A stretch of 64,000 nt of DNA from an uncultured Eubacteriales bacterium (GTDB lineage Bacteria > Bacillota > Clostridia > Oscillospirales > Acutalibacteraceae), in the NCBI GenBank assembly GCA_934436505.1, contig CAKSAP010000006.1, forward strand, positions 1 to 64,000. The letters are read 5' to 3'. Position 1 is the stretch's first letter; every line of letters starts with the position of its first letter. The notes under the pieces were generated by a model. That model worked only from the letters and a program-made list of their open reading frames with translations, did no database searches and was not told the origin of the DNA. The translations under genes were made by a program, and so were the position numbers. Shown in pieces: positions 7,746-15,304 of the stretch.

Positions 7746-8657
7746 ATGAAAAAAGTGGTTAAGATTTTTATAATCGTTTTGGTGCTGATACTTGTTGCGG
7801 CGGTGATAACGGCGTTTTTGCTTTTCAGATATTATCCGCATTACAAAGCTGAAAAGAAGCACGCACAGTTTACGGACATCAAGGAAGTTGACGAACCTAT
7901 CAGGGTTATGAGCGCAAATCTGCGCTGCATGAATCCGCTCGATACGGGTAAGAAAAGCTGGTTCTACCGTGCCGATCTTATAATTAAAAACATTGAGAAC
8001 AACAAGCCGTCGATAATCGGCTTCCAGGAGGCTACAAAGTGGCAGTACGCATATCTCAAGGATTGCCTCACGGACTTCGATTCGGTTATTACATACCGTG
8101 ACGAGTCGACATTTTCCGAGGGTTGCCCGATTTTCTACCGTACGGATATGTACGACCTTGTGGACAAGGGCTCTTTCTGGCTTTCGGAAACTCCCGAGGT
8201 AATGAGCAAGGACTGGAACTCAAAATGTTACAGAATTTGCAGCTATGTCATTCTCAAAGAAAAATCAACCGAAAAGGAATTTGTCGTTTTCAACACACAT
8301 CTTGACCATGTCAGTGACGAGGCAAGAATAAACGGTATAGGCGTTGTGCTCGACAAAATTTCACAGTTCGGTTCGTTGCCGAGTATGATTATGGGCGATT
8401 TCAACGCCGAAGAGGGAAGCGTAACCTATGAAAATGTTACAAAGGATTTCCTTGACGCAAGGTATCAGGTTGACAACGCAGTTGACTCCTGCACTTATCA
8501 GAATTTCGGCAAGGAGCTTGACAGAAACCGTATCGACTACTTTATGATTTCAAAAACAGGCATAAATGTCAAAAGCTATAAGGTCGTAACAGACACCTTT
8601 GACGGCGTTTATCCGAGCGACCACTTCCCGTTGCTTGCGGAATTTACACTTGTATAA
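7746..8657 (+). CDS. Membrane-anchored endonuclease/exonuclease/phosphatase family protein
   Basis: 303 residues. An N-terminal hydrophobic segment (about 6-27) without a cleavage site suggests a signal anchor with the enzyme outside. The EEP fold follows: MSANLRC, IIGFQEATKWQ (metal glutamate), FNTHLDHVSDEAR, IMGDFNAEEGS, RIDYFMIS and YPSDHFPLLAEF, carrying all the expected metal and catalytic residues. Members act on nucleic acids, phosphoinositides or sphingomyelin; extracellular placement favours phosphodiester or phospholipid scavenging, but the substrate is unknown. Two bases separate it from the preceding stop. Confidence 0.85.
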   Translation: MKKVVKIFIIVLVLILVAAVITAFLLFRYYPHYKAEKKHAQFTDIKEVDEPIRVMSANLRCMNPLDTGKKSWFYRADLIIKNIENNKPSIIGFQEATKWQYAYLKDCLTDFDSVITYRDESTFSEGCPIFYRTDMYDLVDKGSFWLSETPEVMSKDWNSKCYRICSYVILKEKSTEKEFVVFNTHLDHVSDEARINGIGVVLDKISQFGSLPSMIMGDFNAEEGSVTYENVTKDFLDARYQVDNAVDSCTYQNFGKELDRNRIDYFMISKTGINVKSYKVVTDTFDGVYPSDHFPLLAEFTLV

Positions 8658-8668
8658 CAGGAGAAAAT

Positions 8669-9802
8669 ATGTCGGAGCTTATTGCTACAAAAGAATACCT
8701 TTTGAAAGCGGTCGGAGCTGTTATAAATTCAAGGGAAATTCCGAAAATTCCCGAGAATATTAACCAGGATTTGCTTATAGAGCTTGTTGTTAAAAATTCC
8801 TTGCAGGCTATCGGCTATATTGCCTTTGCAAAGCAGGATTTTAAGTATAACGACAGGCTTGAAAAGTCATATCGGACAGTCGTTGCCCGTGAAATAAGTC
8901 AGCAGGCGGAGACGGACAGAATAAGAAAAGATTTCTCCGAAAACGGCATTGATTTTATGTTTTTGAAGGGCTCTCATTTGAAAAAGCTGTATCCCTCGCC
9001 GGAGCTTCGCTTTATGTCGGATACGGATGTGCTTGTTCGTTTGCAAGACGTTGAAAAAGCAACGGAAATACTGCTTTCACACGGCTTTGAGCAAAAAATG
9101 GACAACGGAAAGGACGTCGTATTCACGAAAAAACCGTTTTTGACGGTTGAGCTTCACAATACGCTGTTTGTCGAAGATTATTATATGTATGACTACTTCC
9201 TTTCTGTTTGGGACAAGGCTCAAAAAATCAGCGAGCACGAATATACAATGAGCGACAGCGATATGTATATTTACACAATGGCGCATCTTGCCGAGCATTT
9301 TACCACGGGCGGTGCGTGCTTCAGACCGACTATGGATATTTATCTTATGCGTGAAAAAATGGCGGAAACGCTTGACTTTTCATACATAGAAAAGGAGCTT
9401 CAAAAGCTTTCGCTCGAGGACTTTGCAAAGAAGATCGAAGCGGTATCAAAGCAGATGCTTTCAGAGTGCGAAAAAGACCCGTCGCTTGAAATTACGGAGA
9501 ATTTCATAGTCTTAGGTCCTCCCGTTAAAAACACGGGCGTTGCGAATATAGACGGCAAAAATCGTTCAAAGGTGCAAAGCATTTTCGGCTCTTTATTTCC
9601 GTCGCTGAAGCATATGCGGTTGCGTTTTCCGGTGCTTAAAAAAGTGCCGATACTCTTGCCTGTTTTTTGGCTTGTACGCCTGTTTGAGCTGATGTTCAAC
9701 AAAAAGGCGAGAGGCAAGCTCGCAAAAATCAAGGCTGCCGACCGAAAAGATATTGAAATAATGGAAAGAATTTACAGAGAGTCAGGAATAAAAAAGCTAT
9801 AA
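8669..9802 (+). CDS. Nucleotidyltransferase-fold family protein (NTP_transf_5-like)
   Basis: 377 residues resembling the uncharacterised nucleotidyltransferase family found in polysaccharide and lasso-peptide loci. The diagnostic stretch is DFMFLKGSHLKKLYP followed by FMSDTDVLV, where the two acidic residues match the metal-binding DxD of the fold, and VELHNTLF. Later parts are helical, with a hydrophobic helix near 330-350 (VPILLPVFWLVRLFELMF). Ribosome-binding site AGGAG precedes ATG 8669. It is last in the run from 5322 and is followed by a strong terminator. Substrate unknown. Confidence 0.72.
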   Translation: MSELIATKEYLLKAVGAVINSREIPKIPENINQDLLIELVVKNSLQAIGYIAFAKQDFKYNDRLEKSYRTVVAREISQQAETDRIRKDFSENGIDFMFLKGSHLKKLYPSPELRFMSDTDVLVRLQDVEKATEILLSHGFEQKMDNGKDVVFTKKPFLTVELHNTLFVEDYYMYDYFLSVWDKAQKISEHEYTMSDSDMYIYTMAHLAEHFTTGGACFRPTMDIYLMREKMAETLDFSYIEKELQKLSLEDFAKKIEAVSKQMLSECEKDPSLEITENFIVLGPPVKNTGVANIDGKNRSKVQSIFGSLFPSLKHMRLRFPVLKKVPILLPVFWLVRLFELMFNKKARGKLAKIKAADRKDIEIMERIYRESGIKKL

Positions 9803-9815
9803 AAGATAAAACAAA

Positions 9816-9852
9816 ACCCCCGAGTATATCCGATAAAGATATATTCGGGGGT
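9816..9852. terminator. Bidirectional terminator
   Basis: A 15-bp stem (9816-9830 with 9838-9852, one G-U) sits between two convergent genes, flanked by A-rich sequence on the left and ATTTG on the right. It can serve both strands. Confidence 0.8.
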
Positions 9853-9872
9853 CATTTGTTATTAGCTTAAAT

Positions 9873-10730
9873 TTATGCCAAGCCGAGATATTCCTCAAGG
9901 CATTGATTTTTTTCTTTCATTTCTTTTGCCGCCTGTGTGCCGACATACCGCCAATGCCACGGCTCGAAGTTCATACCTGTTATCGCCGTTTTGTCCTCGG
10001 GATAGCGAAGAATAAAGCCGTAATTGTGTGCGTTTTCGCAAAGCCATTTGTATTCCTTTGTGTTGATAAAATCGGAGCTTGCGCTGACAATATCCATTGC
10101 AAGACCTGCGTTGTGCTCGCTGCAGCCTGCCGGAAGCACCTGAGCGCTTGCCTTTTGATTTGCCTCCTCTGCCGACATACCCTTGTTTATATAGAAATTG
10201 ACCTTTCTGTTATAGGTCGTTTCTTGAAGAGCGTAGGTGTGGTAGCCCGAATAAGGAGTGAGCACGCAACCCGAAAGCTTTGCCGCCGCATACATTTCGG
10301 CATAATGCTCGCTGATCCTTGAATCAAGCTGAATATTACTGCCGTTTATTGCGTTCGAAAGAGTCGGCGCATAGGAGTCGGGAAGCGGATATTTTGTATT
10401 TATTATCGCAAGATTCCACTTTTCGGCATCCGTTATCGGAATGACCGTAGCGGACTTCTTTTCGGCAGCCTTTGTCTCAGGTACTGCTTGAGGCTCTTCG
10501 GCAGCAGGCTCTGTTTGCGGCTCTGTTTGAGGCTCGGCTGTCTGCTCCTCCTGATTTTCCGATGAGCTTTCCGTTTGATTGCGGTTATATAGCTTTATCT
10601 TCGGCGTGGTGTCTCCGACGGATTTATATAAAATGATAAGCGGTATCATAATTATCGCAAGAATAACAAGCAATATAATTTTTGTGCGTAACGCTCTTTT
10701 AGATATACCTTTTTTATTATTGTTTTCCAT
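9873..10730 (-). CDS. D-alanyl-D-alanine carboxypeptidase, VanY/LdcB type (M15B)
   Basis: 285 residues. A membrane anchor (about 15-35) is followed by a Q/E/P-rich linker (about 50-95) that probably spans the wall, then a zinc M15B domain: YSGYHTYALQ, LPAGCSEHNAGLAMDIV (zinc His and Asp) and GMNFEPWHWRYVG (catalytic Glu and zinc His). It trims the terminal D-Ala from peptidoglycan stems outside the cell. Its own minus-strand promoter lies at 10789-10761. Nothing nearby suggests glycopeptide resistance, so a housekeeping role is likely. Confidence 0.92.
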   Translation of the reverse strand: MENNNKKGISKRALRTKIILLVILAIIMIPLIILYKSVGDTTPKIKLYNRNQTESSSENQEEQTAEPQTEPQTEPAAEEPQAVPETKAAEKKSATVIPITDAEKWNLAIINTKYPLPDSYAPTLSNAINGSNIQLDSRISEHYAEMYAAAKLSGCVLTPYSGYHTYALQETTYNRKVNFYINKGMSAEEANQKASAQVLPAGCSEHNAGLAMDIVSASSDFINTKEYKWLCENAHNYGFILRYPEDKTAITGMNFEPWHWRYVGTQAAKEMKEKNQCLEEYLGLA

Positions 10731-10760
10731 AGTCTTTGCCTTTCACAAGTGAATGAATAT

Positions 10761-10789
10761 ATTTTATTCAATTTGTGTTCCGTTGTCAA
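10761..10789 (-). promoter_or_regulatory. Promoter of the carboxypeptidase gene
   Basis: Minus strand TTGACA (10789-10784), 17-base spacer, TAAAAT (10766-10761), about 30 bases before the start codon. Confidence 0.75.
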
Positions 10790-10799
10790 TTCAAATAAA

Positions 10800-10828
10800 G
10801 AAAAAAGAAAACCGCCGATTTACGGCGG
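10800..10828 (-). terminator. Minus-strand terminator
   Basis: CCGCCG (10812-10817) pairs with CGGCGG (10823-10828). On the minus strand it is followed by TTTTCTTTTTT. It stops leftward transcription, such as read-through of the toxin transcript, before the carboxypeptidase promoter. Confidence 0.65.
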
Positions 10829-10830
10829 AA

Positions 10831-10860
10831 TAAGTGCAAATAAGTGCAAATAAGTGCAAA
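10831..10860 (+). repeat. Three tandem copies of TAAGTGCAAA
   Basis: Three perfect decamers in a row, between the minus-strand terminator and the small-RNA promoter (-35 at 10869). Possibly replication slippage or a protein-binding array; no function assigned. Confidence 0.9.
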
Positions 10861-10868
10861 AATTTGTA

Positions 10869-10897
10869 TTGACAATTTCGGTTAATGTCTTTATAAT
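10869..10897 (+). promoter_or_regulatory. Perfect-consensus promoter of an antisense small RNA
   Basis: TTGACA (10869-10874), exactly 17 bases, TATAAT (10892-10897). No open reading frame follows before a terminator about 85 bases on, so the product should be a short RNA. Confidence 0.85.
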
Positions 10898-10903
10898 GAA
10901 AGT

Positions 10904-10985
10904 ACAACAGAGGACAATTAAGCGATTGTTCCCTCTTGCTGCGAAAAAGACCGCTATGCTTGGAAGGTGTAGGCGGTCTTTTTGC
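10904..10985 (+). ncRNA. Candidate antisense RNA (antitoxin) of a type I toxin-antitoxin pair
   Basis: About 80 bases from a perfect-consensus promoter to a bidirectional terminator, with no ribosome-binding site or useful frame. Its last about 40 bases are complementary to the 3' end of the facing transcript that carries the hydrophobic peptide gene at 11102-11010. Converging 3' ends are the geometry of txpA/RatA and bsrG/SR4 in Bacillus. Its 5' segment AGAGGACAATTAA is also found, slightly changed, at the start of the facing transcript. The function is inferred from layout. Confidence 0.6.
10944..10985. terminator. Bidirectional terminator shared by toxin and antisense transcripts
   Basis: AAAAGACCGC (10945-10954, the A-run 10944-10948 serving as the minus-strand U-tract) pairs with GCGGTCTTTTT (10973-10983). 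It has the features of an intrinsic terminator in both directions. Confidence 0.85.
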
Positions 10986-11009
10986 TATTGTATGTTATTA
11001 AGTTAAATT

Positions 11010-11102
11010 CTATCTTTTCGTATGGATTACCGTTACGATGACAGAGATAACTGTAGCGATGATGGAAATAACTGTTAACCAATCGCCAAAAGCAATCAAC
11101 AT
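11010..11102 (-). CDS. Candidate type I toxin: 30-residue hydrophobic peptide
   Basis: The frame from ATG 11102 to TAG 11010 encodes 30 residues beginning MLIAFGDWLTVISIIA, with one membrane segment (about 8-26) of Ile/Val/Ala/Thr and a basic tail HTKR. This is the typical make-up of type I toxins and holin-like peptides. The transcript has its own promoter (11317-11289), a structured 5' leader and a convergent antisense RNA. Oddity: the strong ribosome-binding site (GGAAGGAGGGAG, about 11150-11139) serves ATG 11133 in another frame, which overlaps this gene and gives an unlikely 59-residue protein. The two are one base out of phase, so the toxin needs frameshifting or re-initiation, or the locus has a recent frameshift mutation. 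Confidence 0.5.
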   Translation of the reverse strand: MLIAFGDWLTVISIIATVISVIVTVIHTKR

Positions 11103-11154
11103 TACAATCGGTGCTTAATAAAAAATCTTTCATAAGCACTCCCTCCTTCCTTTT

Positions 11155-11195
11155 ATATTTCAGAAGGAGTAAAAAAAGCCGTTCCTCCTTCTGAT
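11155..11195 (-). promoter_or_regulatory. Leader hairpin that could mask ribosome binding
   Basis: CAGAAGGAG and CTCCTTCTG form a perfect 9-bp stem around a T-rich loop at about 11160-11192 in the toxin leader. On the minus strand one arm is itself a Shine-Dalgarno-like AGAAGGAGG. It lies just upstream of the second purine-rich ribosome-binding site, a layout compatible with a metastable leader that delays toxin translation. Confidence 0.5.
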
Positions 11196-11288
11196 TGTCA
11201 AATGAGAGAAGGAACTGTCGCCTAACGCTTAAAACAAATATTTTGTTTTGTGTTATCCGAAGATAATTTGTCCTCTATTGCAAAAAAT

Positions 11289-11317
11289 ATTTTAACATAC
11301 TACGCAGTATAAATCAA
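11289..11317 (-). promoter_or_regulatory. Promoter of the toxin transcript
   Basis: Minus strand TTGATT (11317-11312), 17-base spacer, TAAAAT (11294-11289). The spacer contains the inverted repeat ATACT-GCGT-AGTAT, a possible operator. Start expected near 11282, giving a 150-180-base leader. Confidence 0.65.
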
Positions 11318-11369
11318 TATAAATATATTTTATACTTATTAAGCCTATACAGATACAGACGATTTATTA

Positions 11370-11398
11370 TCGACAAATGTAAAAAAATGTGGTAAAAT
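11370..11398 (+). promoter_or_regulatory. Promoter of the M28 peptidase gene
   Basis: TCGACA (11370-11375), 17 bases, TAAAAT (11393-11398), 38 bases before the start codon at 11436. Confidence 0.65.
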
Positions 11399-11435
11399 AT
11401 ATTAGTTTATTTTTTTAGACAGGAGTGTAGCTTTA

Positions 11436-12692
11436 ATGAAAGCAAGTGAAAGTAATTCAAATTATCCGTCACGTCTGCGTGAAATGACAAACTATGCGGT
11501 GCGTGAGGTTAAAAAGGTTTGCAACGAAATAGGCCCTCGTGAATCCGGAGAGGAGAGCGAGAGAAAGGCTCAATCTTATGTTGCGGAGTCGATGAAAAAT
11601 GTCTGCGACAGTGTTGAAATAGAGGATTTTGAGGTTCATCCTAAGGCGTTTATGAGCTGGGTCGTAATTGACGTTGTGCTTATGCTTATATCGATTATCT
11701 GCCTTTTGTTAAAGCAGTTTAATGCGATTGAGGCGGCTAATACAGGTCTTGGAATTGCCGCAACTGTATGTACCGTTTTGTCGATAATCTTTATGGTCGG
11801 CGAGTTCCTTTTCTATAAGGAAATGCTTGACCCGTTCTTCCCGAAAAGACAGTCCTGCAATGTAGTTTGCACACGTAAGGCTTCGGGTGAAACGAAAAAG
11901 AGAATTGTTTTTGCGGGTCATATCGACTCTGCTTACGAATGGTACTATACGCATCTCGGCGGCGGTAAGCTTCTTGTTAAAATGATTGCCGCTGCGATAG
12001 TTTCAATCGGAATAAACCTTGTGCTTGACATTGTGTCATTCTTCAATGTTCCGCATTGGCTTAACATTGTAATTATTGTGCTTGCGTTTATTACGGCTGT
12101 ACCGGTAGCGCTTGCTTCAATCTTTGTAAACTGGAAGCTTGTAGTTCCCGGCGCAAACGATAACCTTACGGGCGTTTTCGCTTCAATGGCTGTTATTCGC
12201 TATATGGAGGCAAACGATATCCGCTTCGAGCACACGGACGTTGTTGCAATTTCGACAGGCTGCGAGGAATGTGGCTTGAGAGGTGCGCGAGCTTACGCTA
12301 AAAAGCACGCAAACGACGGAATTGAAACGGTTGCGATTGCAGTTGACACTCTCAAGGATTACGACTTTATGGGCGTATATAACAAGGATATGAGCGGTAC
12401 TGTAACGCTTGACAGTCAGGTTTCTGCTATGGTTAAAAAGGCAAGCGAAAATGCAGGCTTAAATCTTCCCTATGCAAAGGTTTTCTTCGGCTCCTCGGAC
12501 GCTGCGGCTATGCAGCAGGGCGGACTCAAGGCTTCTGCTCTTGCGGCTATGGACCCGACACCTGCAAGCTATTATCATACAAGAGACGACAAGCCCGATA
12601 TTCTCGAGCCGAAAACGGTTGAAGCAGGTATCAATGTTCTTCTTGAAACGGCATTCCTGTATGACAGCGAGGGCTTGAAGGATACTTATTAA
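11436..12692 (+). CDS. Membrane-embedded M28 family zinc aminopeptidase
   Basis: 418 residues. The M28 ligands are all present: AGHIDSAYEW (His), VPGANDNLTGV (bridging Asp), STGCEECGLRGA (catalytic and zinc Glu), AVDTLKD and SYYHTRDDKP (last His). Unusually, the peptidase is interrupted by membrane segments: a hydrophobic pair at about 72-128, and another pair at about 180-230 lying between the first His and the bridging Asp. Peptide hydrolysis at the membrane is inferred; substrate unknown. It has its own promoter and an AGGAG ribosome-binding site, and is followed by a lipoprotein gene with a weak promoter of its own. Confidence 0.82.
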   Translation: MKASESNSNYPSRLREMTNYAVREVKKVCNEIGPRESGEESERKAQSYVAESMKNVCDSVEIEDFEVHPKAFMSWVVIDVVLMLISIICLLLKQFNAIEAANTGLGIAATVCTVLSIIFMVGEFLFYKEMLDPFFPKRQSCNVVCTRKASGETKKRIVFAGHIDSAYEWYYTHLGGGKLLVKMIAAAIVSIGINLVLDIVSFFNVPHWLNIVIIVLAFITAVPVALASIFVNWKLVVPGANDNLTGVFASMAVIRYMEANDIRFEHTDVVAISTGCEECGLRGARAYAKKHANDGIETVAIAVDTLKDYDFMGVYNKDMSGTVTLDSQVSAMVKKASENAGLNLPYAKVFFGSSDAAAMQQGGLKASALAAMDPTPASYYHTRDDKPDILEPKTVEAGINVLLETAFLYDSEGLKDTY

Positions 12693-12770
12693 AAAAATAA
12701 AATTTCCTATTGTTAAATAAGTATAAATTGTGTTATTATTATTTCATAACGCAAAAGGGGATTTGATTGT

Positions 12771-13865
12771 ATGAATTTTTCGTTAAAAAAAGCAATTTCC
12801 GTTATACTCTGTATTGTTATGACAGCAATGATTTTCGCTTCCTGCACGGCTGGGGATGTTCTCGGCGGTGAGACGGAGGTGCCAAAGGCTGTTACCGCAA
12901 AGGTTGACCTTAAGGATTCGAGCTTTACTTTTACTTACGGCGAACTTAAAACAGTTCTTCCTGCGGATAAGCTCGGTACTCTTTTTGAGGAATATGACAA
13001 GCTTTCAGACGATATAACGATTGAATTAAGCTATAATGAAATAATCACAAGATTCAGCGAGGACGGCTTGTGGGAAAAGGTGCTTGACCTTCTTTCACAG
13101 GAGGAAAAGGACTCAATTAAGGCTAACGAAGCGAATGTTGTGGAGTATTTTGTCAACAAGGTAAACGGCGCAAAAAGCGAAAAGCCTATTACGCAGTACA
13201 AGGAAAGCTTTTGGACAAACGAAAACACAATCAAATTTTCTCGTGACGGAAACGATACCGACGGTAAGGTTAAGACTGCGGCGAAGTTCTTTGACTATTT
13301 CTCAGAGAAGGGCGCAGGTAAATTACTTCCCGACGCAACGACCGAAAAGGGCGCAGACCTTACGGATATTATGTATCTCAAGGGCTCGGATAAGGCTTGC
13401 ACGCTTACGGCGGACGACGTTGTTTCGGCTGTGAGCTCACTTGCTTACGAAACTCAGACCTACACAGAAAAGGTAACGAACGAAAAGGGTAAGCAAGAGG
13501 AAAAAGAGGTTAAGGTCGTTACGGGAATTACAAGAATTATCACAATAGTTCTTAAAGATGATGCGGCTTCCGTTCTCAAGGCATACTCAATGCACGACAA
13601 GAAGGCAATTCTTGACGAAATGGGAAAGGCTTCCTCGTATTTCACGGTTGACGATTATTCGGTTGAGTTTGACGGCTGTACGATTACAGCAACATTTAAT
13701 GCCGTTACGGACAACATACTGTCCGTAACCTATGATAAAAATATGAGCGTTTCGACAGTTGTAAACGGAGTCGGAGATCTTGATTATCTCGGAAAGCAAG
13801 ATTTGACCTTCGATTGCACGGATCGTATGGAATATCACTTCGGCTGGGACGACGAAGCTAAATAA
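12771..13865 (+). CDS. Lipoprotein of unknown function
   Basis: 364 residues. The signal sequence KAISVILCIVMTAMIFASC ends in a lipobox with cysteine near residue 25, so it is lipid-anchored on the outer face. The mature part is rich in Lys, Asp and Thr, with no enzyme motif I recognise. A weak promoter (TTGTTA 12710-12715 with TATTAT 12734-12739) precedes it and a strong terminator follows, so it is probably monocistronic. Similar proteins are common in gut Clostridia, but I cannot name a role. Confidence 0.75.
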   Translation: MNFSLKKAISVILCIVMTAMIFASCTAGDVLGGETEVPKAVTAKVDLKDSSFTFTYGELKTVLPADKLGTLFEEYDKLSDDITIELSYNEIITRFSEDGLWEKVLDLLSQEEKDSIKANEANVVEYFVNKVNGAKSEKPITQYKESFWTNENTIKFSRDGNDTDGKVKTAAKFFDYFSEKGAGKLLPDATTEKGADLTDIMYLKGSDKACTLTADDVVSAVSSLAYETQTYTEKVTNEKGKQEEKEVKVVTGITRIITIVLKDDAASVLKAYSMHDKKAILDEMGKASSYFTVDDYSVEFDGCTITATFNAVTDNILSVTYDKNMSVSTVVNGVGDLDYLGKQDLTFDCTDRMEYHFGWDDEAK

Positions 13866-13887
13866 TTAAAGTATAATTAAAGTTACA

Positions 13888-13919
13888 ATACCACCGAGGC
13901 TTCTCGGTGGTATTTTTTT
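13888..13919 (+). terminator. Terminator after the lipoprotein gene
   Basis: ATACCACCGAG (13888-13898) pairs perfectly with CTCGGTGGTAT (13903-13913) and is followed by TTTTTT. Confidence 0.9.
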
Positions 13920-13934
13920 GAATGGAGAGGAATT

Positions 13935-15197
13935 ATGAGAAATAAGGGACAGGATTATTCTATAAAGCAGATTGACCTTTCTAAGAAAACGGGTAACACG
14001 GATCGGAGCCTTGACTACCTTTTTGAATATTCGATAGTTGACGAGGGCAACGGCTATTTGGGACATCCAGACAGCATATTGCTCAAAAACGGGGATATAT
14101 TGACTTTCTTCCCCGAGGGACACGGCAGAGGCAAGGTGCTTTCGAAAAGAAGCGTTGACGGCGGAAAAACCTATCTTGACGGCGACGGTGTTAAAAATCC
14201 GCCTGAAAATTGGGCACTTTCAAAGGAGACACCCACGGTTTACAGACTCACTTTCAGCGAGAGAGATTGGGACGATAAGCTTATACTTATATGCGGAAAC
14301 CCGAAGTGGTGGGATGAAAAATCCTCTGTCGGCGGCTTTAACTGCTCTGTTTCCGATGACGAGGGCGAGAGCTTTTCGGAGTTCGAACTTTTCTTCAAGG
14401 GCGAAATATATCCGATTGTCGCAATGAGCTCATTGACAAGACTTAAAAAAGACGGCAAGTTTATTGATAAATGGATGGGACTTTTCCACGACAAGCATTT
14501 TGTCAACTACAAGACCTTTTTGACCTTCGACGACGACGGCAAAATGAATTGGACGAAGCCTGTACCGTATTTTTCGGCGCATAGAAAAATCGAGAAAAAA
14601 TCGCAGATGTGCGAGGTTGAATGTGTAAGAAGCGACGCAGGAAACGGCGACGAGCTTATGCTGATAACGAGAAGCAACTCAAAGAGGGTCAATTCGCTTT
14701 TGTCATTTTCGACAGACGAGGGCGAAACCTGGTCGAAGCCTGTTTTTGCACCGAGTGCGATAAACGGAGAAAGACATAAGGCGGATTATCTTCCCGACGG
14801 CAGATTGTTCATAACCTTCCGTTCGATTGAAAGAGATAAAAAGAAAAACAAAATGTACAGCGAAAAGAAATTAAGAGGCTGGTATTCAGAGGGCTGGATT
14901 GCGTGGGTAGGCACATATGACGACCTCAAAAACGGCAGAGAGGGAGATTACAGAATTAAGGTTGCCCACACCTATCTTCCCGACCAGAAAGAGCCTTGCG
15001 TTACCACAAATGCCGATACGGGCTACTGCGGAAACGTTATTTTGCCCGACGGTACGGCAGTTACCTCGTCATACGGTATTTTCTCAACGGAGGAAAAGGA
15101 AAGCGGTACATATTCGACCGATAAGGGCAAGCTAAAGAGAAAAACCTTTATCGTATCGAAGCGAATTAACACAAAGGACGTTGAAAAGCTGTTATAA
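13935..15197 (+). CDS. Sialidase-fold (BNR/Asp-box) exo-glycosidase-like protein
   Basis: 420 residues with three Asp-box-like turns, SVDGGKTYLDG, SDDEGESFSEF and STDEGETWSKP, typical of six-bladed sialidase propellers. The first blade has GHPDSILLKNGDILTFFPEGHGRG, and ADYLPDGRLFITFRSI lies late in the protein. There is no signal peptide, so it is probably cytoplasmic. The arginine triad that binds sialate carboxyl cannot be assigned confidently, so the substrate could be another acidic sugar. GGAGAGG lies before ATG 13935. Confidence 0.75.
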   Translation: MRNKGQDYSIKQIDLSKKTGNTDRSLDYLFEYSIVDEGNGYLGHPDSILLKNGDILTFFPEGHGRGKVLSKRSVDGGKTYLDGDGVKNPPENWALSKETPTVYRLTFSERDWDDKLILICGNPKWWDEKSSVGGFNCSVSDDEGESFSEFELFFKGEIYPIVAMSSLTRLKKDGKFIDKWMGLFHDKHFVNYKTFLTFDDDGKMNWTKPVPYFSAHRKIEKKSQMCEVECVRSDAGNGDELMLITRSNSKRVNSLLSFSTDEGETWSKPVFAPSAINGERHKADYLPDGRLFITFRSIERDKKKNKMYSEKKLRGWYSEGWIAWVGTYDDLKNGREGDYRIKVAHTYLPDQKEPCVTTNADTGYCGNVILPDGTAVTSSYGIFSTEEKESGTYSTDKGKLKRKTFIVSKRINTKDVEKLL

Positions 15198-15219
15198 TTG
15201 TCTGTCAAAGTGTGAACCT

Positions 15220-15248
15220 GTGACATTTATATTGAATTTCGATAATAT
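15220..15248 (+). promoter_or_regulatory. Promoter of the YdcF-family gene
   Basis: GTGACA (15220-15225), 17 bases, TAATAT (15243-15248), about 57 bases before the TTG start. Confidence 0.5.
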
Positions 15249-15304
15249 AATAGGTACAGTGCTCGGAATTTTTTCCGAAATAAAAATAAAAGGGCGGTAA
15301 AGTA

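Noticed and set aside
9873..10730. Vancomycin-resistance VanY
   Set aside because: The fold is the same, but there is no vanH, vanA, vanX or vanRS context; an ordinary wall carboxypeptidase is the simpler reading.
10831..10860. CRISPR-like or iteron array
   Set aside because: Three directly abutting decamers without spacers or associated genes. No CRISPR array was seen anywhere in the window.
10954..11133. 59-residue frame with an excellent ribosome-binding site
   Set aside because: The product is Cys/His/Tyr-rich without pattern and ends inside the terminator. The overlapping hydrophobic frame is far more typical of a gene at such a locus. Kept only as part of the frame puzzle.
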